From an uncultured Candidatus Melainabacteria bacterium (lineage in GTDB: Bacteria > Cyanobacteriota > Vampirovibrionia > Gastranaerophilales > Gastranaerophilaceae), in contig CAKVJR010000012.1 of NCBI GenBank assembly GCA_934754855.1, positions 1 to 25,759 of the forward strand: 25,759 nucleotides of DNA, given 5' to 3'. A model generated the notes under the pieces. That model was not told where the DNA came from. It saw nothing but the letters and a program-made list of their open reading frames with translations, and did no database searches. Each line of letters opens with the position of its first letter. The stretch's first letter is position 1. The position numbers and the translations under genes were made by a program. Of this stretch, positions 6,668 through 16,500 are shown piece by piece.

Positions 6668-9205
6668 TTGAAAATTAATTCATCAAATATCAGCAATATT
6701 AATGGTTTTAAACAAGTAAAAGAAGAAAAAGAGATTAAATCGACAAATGTCGAAAATCGCCAGTTGGCAAGCAAAGAAGCCGCAAACGGAATGCGTGCTT
6801 ATGTTTTGCCGAAAAATAATATTTCTTTCGGTCGAAGAATAGAAGAACACAGAAGTTGGGGTGCAACCGTTCAACGAACAAACCGTGACGGCTCGCAAAA
6901 CGTTGACTTTAAAGTTTGGGCTCCAAAAGTCGCAAAAGTTTTGGTCGAAGTTCGTGACCCCAAAGACAAAGTCGCTTTGACAGATGACCAATTTAAAGCA
7001 GAACATTTGAAAGATAAATGGGCAGGCGATTGGCATATCGATGCAAAAACCGATGACGGGAAATCGACATTTATTGAACTTAAAAAAGATAAAGACGGAG
7101 TATTTTCGGGCAATTCCGACATTCCGTATTCAAACGGCATGTACAGATACATTCTTCAAGATGCAGACGGAAATACGATTTCCAAAACGAAAGACCCCGT
7201 CGCAAAAGCACAACCGCACATTTTCTCTTGGTCACAAGTTTATGACAATAAACAATATCAATGGACAGACCAAGATTGGGTTGCAGGTAAAAATTCCGCA
7301 AGAGTTTCAGATTTGGCAAGACAACCGCAAGATTTGCTCAGAAAATCAGGACTTTCGGCAACAGGTGCCGACGGCAAATCACTTCAAAAACCGTCAAACT
7401 TGATTGTCAGACAGGTTAATATCCCGACTTTTACAAAAGAAGGAACTTTAGAGGCAGCAAAGGCTGAAATCGACAGAATTGCCGAAGACGGAATTTATAA
7501 CGGTATTTTGTTGATGCCGATGGAAGGTACTTACGGCGAAAACTGGGGCTATGACGGCGTTGACAAATATGCAGTTTCAAGAGGTGTTGCATCAGAAGAA
7601 GGAAAAGAAGATGCAACAGTCAGAAACGACTCATTAAAAGATTTAATTAATTACGCACACTCAAAGAACTTGAACGTAGGTATGGATTGGGTTCCGAGCC
7701 ACATTTTCAAATCAGGTCCGTCTGATGCAGATGCAAAAGAATTTGGCATTACAAATGGCGAAAAAATGTCAGGTAACAACCTCTCTGACCTTGCACCGTA
7801 TGAAAAACCGGGTAAATGGGGCGGCAATCAATTTAACCTTGAAGACACTGACCAATCTGTACGTTCAAATGTTCGTGACTACGTTGTAAATATGCCGATG
7901 AATTGGGTTGATAACTATCACATCGACTTTTTACGTGCTGACCAAACTCCCGAAATGGGTTCAAATTTCGCAATGAAACAGGTTGCACAAGAAGTCCGTT
8001 TCCACTTCCCGCACACGGTTATTCATTGGGAAGACCACAGAACTCAAGACGGTTTGACAAGAAATTTGACAGAACAAGAACTTCCGTACGGTGACGTAGC
8101 AAAACACTTAGATGCAATTGCAAGAACAGATGCAAACAACGCATCGCTTGAAAATATCGGCGGAAATGAACATTGGGATTTTGCATTCTCACACGCAGTT
8201 GAAGCGGTAATGCTTGATAGAGAAGTTATGGGCTATTATCCGTCAATGCAAACTTTAGCCAATAATATCAAGGATATCGGCGGTACAAAATACTTTATGA
8301 GCCACGATGAAATCGGTAACGATTCAGGCTCAAGACTTATGACAAAAATTATCCACAAGGATTTGCAAGTTACAAATCACCTTGATGATAGAGCAGGTGA
8401 AACGCCCGCAGCAAAACACATTCGCAGTGTTGATACTGTTATGGAAATGTTTGAGGCTCACGAATTTGATAAAGATAATTGGGACTCGGAATTTTCAAGA
8501 ATTGCAAAGAAAAACGGCTTGAGCGGAATTTCAAAAGAACAAATGTCGGCTGAAATCGAACACGCAAAAGATAAGCACAAAGAGGCAATCGGCTTATTGT
8601 TTATGGTTCCCGGCTCAAAAATGATTTTCCAAGGTGATGCTTACGGCGAAATCAATCCGTTCAGATTTACCCGTGAACAGGCTGTTGACGAACCGAATAT
8701 CGAGAAAGAAAAGGGTTATAATTTTGACCAATCATTTGAAAAATCAAAAATCGACCCTGAAAATCACACGATTAGCGGTATTCATAAACTTTCGCAAGCA
8801 ATGGCTGACTTGGTTAAGAGAAACCCTGCATTGCAAGATGTTCAGGGAATGGAATACCTCGACGCAATGACACCGCTTGTTGACGAGCAAAATAAAGTCA
8901 TGGCGATTAAGCGTTTTGACCTTGAGGGAAATGAAGTTGTGGCACTTTACAATTTCGGCGATAAACCGCTTGAAAACTACGGTTTGAACAACCCGATGGC
9001 AGTTCTCAATAACGGCAGCAATTGGAAAGAAACAATTAACTCCAACGATACAGAATTCGGAGGAACAGGTGCTTACCAAAACGACGGAACGTATTGTGCA
9101 AATTATGGCGGCGTCAACTTGAATATTCCGGCAAACGGCTTTGTTATCTTGGAAAAGGTTGACGAGAACGGGCATGTTCAAAAAGGACAACCTAAGTTTT
9201 CATAG
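6668..9205 (+). CDS. GH13 alpha-glucan enzyme, 1,4-alpha-glucan branching enzyme-like
   Basis: Glycoside hydrolase family 13 protein of 845 residues, probably acting on glycogen-type glucan in the cytoplasm. After a non-conserved stretch (1-60, with NISFG near 52) comes a CBM48-like beta domain (about 62-190), then the barrel. GH13 motifs: DWVPSH (Asp 340, His 345; usually DxxxNH), FLRADQ with nucleophile Asp 425, HWED with acid/base Glu 455, and SHDEIGND with Asp 547. The NWGYDGVDKYA loop and the SHDE motif resemble GlgB and the trehalohydrolase TreZ, so branching enzyme is the best guess and TreZ the alternative. A C-terminal beta domain (about 740-845) ends it. The start is TTG, chosen because GGAG lies nine bases upstream and the nearby ATG is out of frame and soon stops. 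A terminator follows. Confidence 0.82.
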   Translation: MKINSSNISNINGFKQVKEEKEIKSTNVENRQLASKEAANGMRAYVLPKNNISFGRRIEEHRSWGATVQRTNRDGSQNVDFKVWAPKVAKVLVEVRDPKDKVALTDDQFKAEHLKDKWAGDWHIDAKTDDGKSTFIELKKDKDGVFSGNSDIPYSNGMYRYILQDADGNTISKTKDPVAKAQPHIFSWSQVYDNKQYQWTDQDWVAGKNSARVSDLARQPQDLLRKSGLSATGADGKSLQKPSNLIVRQVNIPTFTKEGTLEAAKAEIDRIAEDGIYNGILLMPMEGTYGENWGYDGVDKYAVSRGVASEEGKEDATVRNDSLKDLINYAHSKNLNVGMDWVPSHIFKSGPSDADAKEFGITNGEKMSGNNLSDLAPYEKPGKWGGNQFNLEDTDQSVRSNVRDYVVNMPMNWVDNYHIDFLRADQTPEMGSNFAMKQVAQEVRFHFPHTVIHWEDHRTQDGLTRNLTEQELPYGDVAKHLDAIARTDANNASLENIGGNEHWDFAFSHAVEAVMLDREVMGYYPSMQTLANNIKDIGGTKYFMSHDEIGNDSGSRLMTKIIHKDLQVTNHLDDRAGETPAAKHIRSVDTVMEMFEAHEFDKDNWDSEFSRIAKKNGLSGISKEQMSAEIEHAKDKHKEAIGLLFMVPGSKMIFQGDAYGEINPFRFTREQAVDEPNIEKEKGYNFDQSFEKSKIDPENHTISGIHKLSQAMADLVKRNPALQDVQGMEYLDAMTPLVDEQNKVMAIKRFDLEGNEVVALYNFGDKPLENYGLNNPMAVLNNGSNWKETINSNDTEFGGTGAYQNDGTYCANYGGVNLNIPANGFVILEKVDENGHVQKGQPKFS

Positions 9206-9224
9206 TTGATAAATAGTTTTTAAA

Positions 9225-9256
9225 TGCCGACTCTGAGAATGAGTCGGTATTTTTTT
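9225..9256 (+). terminator. Rho-independent terminator after the GH13 gene
   Basis: Stem CCGACTC (9227-9233) / GAGTCGG (9241-9247), 7-base loop, followed by ATTTTTTT. It lies 20 bases after the GH13 stop codon. Confidence 0.88.
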
Positions 9257-9363
9257 GCGGGAACAGACGGGTGTAATATGGCGTTGTTAGGTTTTTTTTG
9301 TGCTTTTAGGGGAATAATTTTTTACAAAATGTAAAGTTAATAAAAATTTTTTGAAAAATATTG

Positions 9364-9392
9364 TTGCAAAATTTTTTTGGTTGTATTAGTAT
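9364..9392 (+). promoter_or_regulatory. Probable tRNA-Ala promoter
   Basis: TTGCAA (9364-9369), a 17-base spacer and TAGTAT (9387-9392). Transcription would start some 7-8 bases before the mature tRNA 5' end at 9407. Confidence 0.5.
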
Positions 9393-9406
9393 TAAATCAC
9401 CAGCAA

Positions 9407-9482
9407 GGGGGATTAACTCAGTTGGTAGAGTGCCTGTTTTGCACGCAGGATGTCAGGAGTTCGAATCTCCTATCCTCCACCA
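9407..9482 (+). tRNA. tRNA-Ala (anticodon TGC), CCA encoded
   Basis: A full 76-base cloverleaf can be drawn. The acceptor stem is GGGGGAT (9407-9413) with ATCCTCC (9472-9478), one G-U pair. The D stem is ACTC/GAGT. The anticodon stem is CCTGT/GCAGG with loop TTTGCAC, giving anticodon TGC. The T stem is AGGAG/CTCCT with loop TTCGAAT. The discriminator A is 9479 and CCA is encoded at 9480-9482. It stands alone and has its own promoter and terminator. A decayed integrase lies downstream, so this gene is a likely past integration target. Confidence 0.97.
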
Positions 9483-9490
9483 TTTTTAGA

Positions 9491-9519
9491 AAAAGAGCCT
9501 TTAAAGGCTCTTTTTTTTT
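9491..9519 (+). terminator. Rho-independent terminator of tRNA-Ala
   Basis: AGAGCCTTT and AAAGGCTCT form a perfect palindromic stem, followed by nine T residues. It starts nine bases after the encoded CCA. Confidence 0.92.
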
Positions 9520-9600
9520 GCCCTGATTTAATTTTAAGAGTTCGATTATTTTTAAGTGAACTTAAAAGTGTGATTTTCGTTGCGTAAAGTCCACCACTTA

Positions 9601-9625
9601 AAAACTCAAGAGCCACAAGGCTTTT
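9601..9625 (-). terminator. Possible weak terminator of the decayed integrase
   Basis: On the minus strand AAAAGCC (9619-9625) and GGCTCTT (9608-9614) pair with one G-U across a TTGT loop. GAGTTTTT follows, at about 9601-9607. It lies beyond the 3' end of the integrase relic, where an integrase terminator would be expected. The stem is short, so this is a tentative call. Confidence 0.3.
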
Positions 9626-9640
9626 CAGATAATAAAAATT

Positions 9641-9722
9641 AAGCCGCTAACTTAAAATTTAATCTAAATGTTCACAATATGTTCACAGAATTTTAGATTT
9701 TCTTCAAAAAGGTTAGCGGCTT
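9641..9722. repeat. Nested inverted repeat enclosing two direct repeats; candidate recombinase-binding site
   Basis: Outer arms AAGCCGCTAAC (9641-9651) and GTTAGCGGCTT (9712-9722) are exact reverse complements. Inside them AATCTAAA (9661-9668) pairs with TTTAGATT (9692-9699). Between these lie two identical copies of ATGTTCACA (9668-9676 and 9679-9687), 11 bases apart, about one helical turn. A further GTGAAC lies near 9556 in a palindromic TTAAG..CTTAA context. It sits between tRNA-Ala and the integrase relic, so arm-type integrase sites are the best guess; a regulator operator or a terminator-like hairpin are alternatives. Confidence 0.5.
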
Positions 9723-9796
9723 TTTCTCTGACTGATGTCAAAAGTTCCGCATGTCTTTTCATTTTAGCCCTAAAATCTCAACTCATCTTAATCAGC

Positions 9797-10361
9797 CTAA
9801 AATTCCACAAGCAACAATTCATAACGTATCAGGATAAACAACCTTGCATATTCTCTTAACACTTTTTCGACATTTTCGCTCTCTGCTCGCTTGTGAGTAG
9901 TTTTTTTAATGTTTTTTCTTCTACTATATCAAACGGATTAACCGAAACTTTATTGAGTTTTAATGCATAATTATACATAGTTCTGCATAATCTTACACTA
10001 TTTTTTAGTGTGTAACTTCCTGATGTGCCGACTTTGTTATCATACCAATTTTGCACAAGATACGGTTCAATGGTTTTGCTCTTTTTATCGTGCCAATATT
10101 TTAAGTGATTTTTATAAATATTTTTGTAGTTGTATATCGTATTTTCAGAAAAATTTGCTTCAACGTGTTTGATGAAAATTTCAAATACTTCGCTGAATGT
10201 TATCGAGTCCTTGACGAATGATTCACCATTTGCAATTTGTGCAATAATTCTGTCTTCTTCTGCTTTTGCTTCTGCTTTTCTTTAATTAGAGTTTCAACAG
10301 GAAGCCAAGCAAAAATTTCTTTCCATTCTTTCAAAATTACAGTTTGCCATAAACGCCCCAT
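9797..10361 (-). pseudogene. Decayed tyrosine recombinase (phage-type integrase), N-terminal part
   Basis: The relic starts at an ATG at 10359-10361 (MGRLWQTVILKEWKEIFAWL). That frame breaks in an A-rich run near 10275-10285 and continues in another frame with KAEAKAEEDRIIAQIANGE. It then enters a typical integrase core-binding (SAM-like) domain: SENTIYNYKNIYKNHLKYW, later GSYTLKNSVRLCRTMYNYAL. The readable frame stops at 9856-9858. A further frame keeps LREYAR and YELLLVEF down to 9797, resembling the start of the catalytic domain. The catalytic Arg, His-x-x-Arg and Tyr are all missing, against about 380-400 residues for an intact integrase. It is therefore inactive. It lies beside tRNA-Ala, a classic insertion site. 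Confidence 0.75.
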
Positions 10362-10366
10362 TATAG

Positions 10367-10560
10367 TTAAATTTTCTCATTGTGGCATAAAATATTTAAT
10401 CTACTGTTTAAATAAACTGTATCGTTGGATATTTTAATTACATTTTTAGGTGAATTATTAGTTTTTTGAATAGAACTAATTTGGGTTTGTGCTGATTCAT
10501 TGCAAAGTTCTTTCAATTTTTATACAGACACAGCAGAATCTTTTAAAACATATTTTGTGC
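10367..10560 (-). pseudogene. Degraded short reading frame of unknown function upstream of the integrase relic
   Basis: One minus-strand frame reads coding-like sequence (KISSKRTKYVLKDSAVSV), an in-frame TAA, then about 50 further codons (KLKELCNESAQTQISSIQ onward) ending at TAA 10367-10369. This stop lies just before the start of the integrase relic. No clear start codon or recognised family is visible. Its position suggests a relic of the same mobile element or of a gene cut when the region rearranged. It may also be chance open sequence. Confidence 0.25.
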
Positions 10561-10569
10561 GTTTTGAAC

Positions 10570-13500
10570 TTATTTTATAGGTTTACTTTCATTACCTATA
10601 GTCCATTTAAAGCCGAAAGTTAACGCAATACCGTTTCTTCCACCCTCTCTCAACATAGATTGCAAAAATCCGCTACATTTATCATTCCAATTTTTTTGCA
10701 CACCTACACCGTATTCGACATAAGGTTTTATGCTCATTTCCGGCAATCGAATGTCGTTTGCGGTAAATTTTGTTTCGTTTAGAATATTCCATACCATACC
10801 GGCCCTTGCGTATGGTTGCCAGCCTTTTCCAATATTGCCCATAAATTTAATACTCGGGTGAAATTGTATAGAATGCAATGGGTCAGAAGATATTTTTACA
10901 CCGGCAGAATTCGTATAATCAAAAGTATTTACATAAGAGTATGCCGTCAATATAGACGGTTGAATAATAAATTTACCGTTATTAAATTCAAAATTGTAAC
11001 CTGTTTTACTTCCAATGCCAGCCATTAATGCTGTATAATTTTCCTTACCATACATCGTATGCGATTCACCGTTGCTGGCTCCCGCATTTATAGTCAGTGC
11101 CGTAAAGAATTCTCCATTGTAGAAAGTTTGAGTTAATCCTAATATTCCGCCATTTGTGGTTGTTGAAACACCAGAATAGCTTTGAGATGTTCCATTATAA
11201 CCAATATAAGGAGTGATTACTGTTCCCCAACCTCGTTTAAACTGTTTATATCTGCTGTCACCACCTATTAATGAACCGTATGATTGAATATCTACTCTCG
11301 GACCGTTTGACAAACCGACATTTTCAAAATTTGCGTATGGTTGATACCAAGTACCACCAGCTTTAGAATAATCATTTTTGTATTGAATTGCTCTTGGTTC
11401 TGAGATTGCATATCGATTACCCAATATTCTTATTTTCTTTGGCAATGGCATAAATGAATAATCAGCATGCCTAAATGCGTAACTAAATGTTTCATTTATA
11501 GCGGAATACGCTCCAACCTGTGAATTCACAGCTCCCGATAATACAGCCGGATTAAAATCAACGGAACTTTTTCCGCCACCACGAGAGAATAAGAAATTTC
11601 CGTTGTTCGGATTATAACTTACATCATATTTGTATATTGGTGCAAAAGCTGTTGTTTGATATTCATTGTTAACGTCTTTGCCTACTGTTGTTATATTTGT
11701 TTGAACCTTATCTTTAAAATTATCATATGCAAACGGAATATATGTCTTTTCACTTGCAGAATCAGATAACAAATTTATTCCCTTAACCGTAATAAGTCCG
11801 TTTGCAACAGTTGTTGACGGAAGTCTATCCATCACTGAATTTTTTAAATCAGCATCTATTAATAGATTAACGTTTCCGCTTATCTTAAACGAATTCGCTG
11901 ACAAATTATTAATACTATTGTTAATTAAGTTTAACGCTCCGGAATTCACATTCACATCATTAAACATATTTGTTGTATTTGTCGCTAAAATGTTTAATGT
12001 TTGATTATTTATATCCAAAATTCCTTTAACAGCCGCTCCATCTAGTATTGTAAAACTATCACCGGCAATTTTTGTCGTTCCGTTACCTAAAATTGCTTTG
12101 TCCAACGCCCCTGACAAATTTAATATTCCGGAATTATTTACAGTTCCGGTTAAATTATTTGCATTTGAACTAACTTCTCCTCTGTTTGTTAAATTTCCTA
12201 TATTTGCTTCAACTGTTAATTTACCTGTTGAATCGACATTTACATTTTGAGATACTATTGCATTGTTTGTTACTGTCCCGATTATGTTTGTTGTACCTGT
12301 CCCTGAAACTTGTGACGTCAATGTTCCATTCGTTAATGTTAAATGATTCTCGTTAATTATTCCATTTGTTGCAATAATTTTATCCGCTACTGTTGTTATG
12401 TTTCCTGTATTTTCAATTTTATCCGTAGTTGTAAGTGTTCCGAGCGTATTATCTAATGCTCCTGATACTTTAATAATTGATTGAGAAATATTCCCTGAAT
12501 TGATTGAATCCCCAGAGATTGCCAGTTCCCCTTCTCCATTAATTATTCCGGAATTTGTCAAATTTTTTATTTCTGATCTCAAACCGTTATTTGTAATAGA
12601 ACCTGTATTATTCGCATTCGTTGATATTTCCAAATTATTTACATTCAATTTTCCGGTATTTGTTAATTCGGTTTGCATTAACTCTGATACAATTACGTTT
12701 CCTGTTGTATCTATATCTGTTTTACCTGTACCTGTAATTTTTGATACTAACGTTGAATTTTTAACACTCAAATCGCCTTGATTTAAAACATCTCCTTGCA
12801 AAGTTGCATTATCCAATGTAATTTTCGCTTTATTGCTTGTTGCATTAATAATTAATCCGTCAGATGAGATTTTTACATCTTTTACTGTTAAAGAATTTGC
12901 ATCTGCTATTGTAATACCTTGCTTGTCACCAAGTACAATTGTTGATGTATTTGTTCCGTCAGATGTACCTGATATTCTCAAATTATCTGCTAATATTCCC
13001 AAATTCTCTTGCACTGTATATATGTTATTTGCGTTTGTTGTTGTAAATGTTTTATCTTTTGAACCAGCAACCGTATTTTGAATTATTAGTGCCAATGTAT
13101 CACTGTCTGTTATATATGTCTTAATTCCTTCATTTGTCTTTTTTACTTCATACTGAATTGTATCATTTACCAATGATCCATTTGACTTTATGGCTGATGT
13201 TGTTTCGCTATATGTATCTGTTCTTTTCCATGCTCCGAACTTATCTGACCAATCGACATTTGCTCGTAAATCATCTGAACCGAGAATTTCTTTTTCTTTT
13301 TCCCCTGTTATTGTATCTAAAAATATTCCAACGCCGCCATTTGTTATTCGAATTGTTTTTGTATCCCAAATATTTTCTGTTCCTGTTTGATTTAATGTTA
13401 AATTTAACACTCCTCTTCCAGATGTACTATTAAACGTGTCTGCTTTTGAATTTGACCAATCGACATCTATTGTAGCATTTCCGACTCCGTCTATTGTTTT

Positions 13501-16500
13501 AATATCATATTTTGAATAACTTAAATCGCTTGTAGATATTGTTCCATTATTCAAATCTAATACACCATCAATTATTGCTGACGGTGCCAAATTTAATATT
13601 CCGTTTACTTTTGTCGTTCCGTTACCTAAAATTGCTTTGTCCAACGCCCCTGACAAATTTAATATTCCGGAATTATTTACAGTTCCGGTTAAATTATTTG
13701 CATTTGAACTAACTTCTCCTCTGTTTGTTAAATTTCCTATATTTGCTTCAACTGTTAATTTACCTGTTGAATCGACATTTACATTTTGAGATATGAAAGC
13801 ATTGTTTGTTACAACATCAAGAATATTTGTCAAACCACTTCCGGTAATTTCTTTTTCAATATTACCTGCTCCCAAATTTAAAGTGCCATTGTTAATTAAA
13901 GCAACATCCAAATTGTTTGCATTAATCCCCAAAATGCCGGTATTTGTTGCTGATGTTCCGGTAATTTTGCCATCAATAATGTTATTATTTGCAAAATTTA
14001 AAATACCATTATTGTTTGTAATAACAGTTTCATTTCCTTTGAGTTTTATGCCAGAAATATTTAAAGTAGAACCTGAATTTACAACAAAAGAAGATTTCCC
14101 GTTCAAGTCTAATTCAGATAAGGTAATTTCGCCAAGTGTGTCTGTTTTTGTTGCTCCGACAATGTTTAAATTTTTGTATATTGATCCGAGATTATCTGAT
14201 AATTTATAATTCGCAGGAGTTTTATTGCCGAGAGAATCTTCGTCGAAAAGATTAAATGTTTTGTCTAAAATATTACCGTCATTATCTTTTAACTCGGTAT
14301 TAGTCAATGCAACCAAGGCATCTGATGTTATTGAAACGATATCAGTATCAATTTTAGTAACTTTTAAATTTAGACTGTCATTTGTTGTATTTGTTTTATT
14401 AAGCCCTAATATTCCATAAATATCTTTTGTTGTTGTGATACTGCCAAATACATCTTTATAATTTGCTGTCGGCGTTATAGAATTAGTTTTGGTTGTAACA
14501 ATATGTTTTATTTGTCCGGCAGTTGACGTAAGCGGAGCTAATTTATCACTCAATGCAAGTTGCAAATCATCAGTATTCTCATTGTTTTGAATTATTTGGA
14601 TTTTTAAATTTTTATCCAAAAAATCCTCAAATGAATTCCCTAAAAAATTCAAACTGTCAAGGGTTATTATAGAGCCGTTCGAAGAGGCTTGTGTTGTAAA
14701 TCCGTCTGCAATCTTGTCACCTATTGTGTAATCTAACTTGCCACCATTTGCTTTTGACAAATCTATATCAATATTATATTTTGCACTTGTACTAGAATTT
14801 AGCGAATTAAATTCAGAAAAATTTTGAATTATTCCATCTGCTGTATCAATAACAACATTTCCGCCGACGGTTACATTTGCCCCACCTTTAATGTCGGCTT
14901 TATTAAAAAGTTTAATTGTACCAGTGGAATCACCGGTCAATAATACATTATAACCATTTACGCCATTAATATAATCATTTAGTAATATTGTACCGTGTGT
15001 TGTTGCATTTAATGTAAGAGTTTTTCCTGCCGCACCTACATTAATTGCTTCATAGTTTTTTGTTACTCCATCGTCAACAGTAACATAATTCCCAGTGAAT
15101 TCAGACAATCCATTATTATTTGCATTAATAACCAAATCTTGTCTTGTGTATATCGCACCACCATGAGCACTACTTCCATTAACAGAGCTTGCATAATTGT
15201 TTTTAAAAATAGAATTATTTATTGCTTTAATAGTTGCAGTATTAATAATTGCACCACCATACGCACCTTTTGAAGCATCTGCAGATTCGGTTTTTGCATA
15301 GTTATTTTCAAAAATGCTATTTATTGAATCAATAATAGCATTTTTATAATCGTTTTCTGATTTTGCGTAAAAATTTGCTATTGCTCCGCCATATGCACTA
15401 TTTTTAGTGGATAAAGCATAGTTTCCGCTAAAATAAGCTTTGATATTCCCTATTTGAGCAATATCATTATGCTCCGGGCTTTTTTCAACATGGTTTGCTA
15501 TAACACCGCCATTTGAGGAAAGCTCTGTTGATTGCACAGAGTTATTTTTGTAAGTTCCCAAAATCGCATCTGCGACAGGAATTATTTTATTATTTTCATC
15601 AAGAGTATAACCAATTCCGACAAAAGCATTTCCATTTCCACTAATAGAATTAGAAATTACACCACCGCTTGCATCCATTATTTTTGAATTTGAAACAAGT
15701 GAATTGCCTATATATTCACCATTGATACTTTTAATAATAGCATTCCCCTGACAAAATTGAATTGAATTTGCAATAATTCCTCCGGAAGCATGCCTTCCTC
15801 CTAAAGCCTTTGCGTTATCTGAATCTGAATCTGAAATTGTGCTTTCTAAACGGTTATTAGAAACTTGTTTTAAATTTATGTCTCCAATACTAACTGTAGT
15901 GTTTGTAGTTTTCAAACCACCATGAAGAAAGTTATAAATCATTCCTCCACGAGCATTCTCATCACAATCAGTAGCAACTAAATTATTATTACTAATTTCA
16001 TCAACAGTTACATTTCCGTTTTTTGAAATAACAGTAGCATTTTCCACAGGAACCAATGCAGAACGAAATAAGAAAGAAGTAATGTTTTTTGCTCTTATTG
16101 TGTTTCCAGTTATTTGCCTTACGGTGAGATTACCTATATTAGATGAAATTTTTGAATCTGTTGATGACTCTCTTAAATACAACACAAAACCGGTGGAAGT
16201 AGAGTTTTCATTTCCTATAATATTGTTATTATTAATTTCGCCAATAGTTATATCATTAATATTTGCACCTTGAAGATTAATTACTCCGCCACGCAAAAAA
16301 TTCATTTCAATATTGTTGTTTGAAACAGAACCTATTGAAATTGAATCAATATTTGCTGCAATATTTGTAATTAATCCGTTGAAATCGGTTTTTGCTTTTA
16401 TAGTGTTCCCAATTATTTGCTCAATTTCTAGTGTGCTGTTAATCGTTCCGTTTTCGTTGTATATTAATCCACCATCAATTTTTAAATTTGAATTAATTTC

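Noticed and set aside
9407..9482. tRNA-Ala as a pseudo-tRNA because its anticodon loop is TTTGCAC
   Set aside because: All stems pair, conserved T-loop bases and CCA are present, and promoter and terminator flank it.
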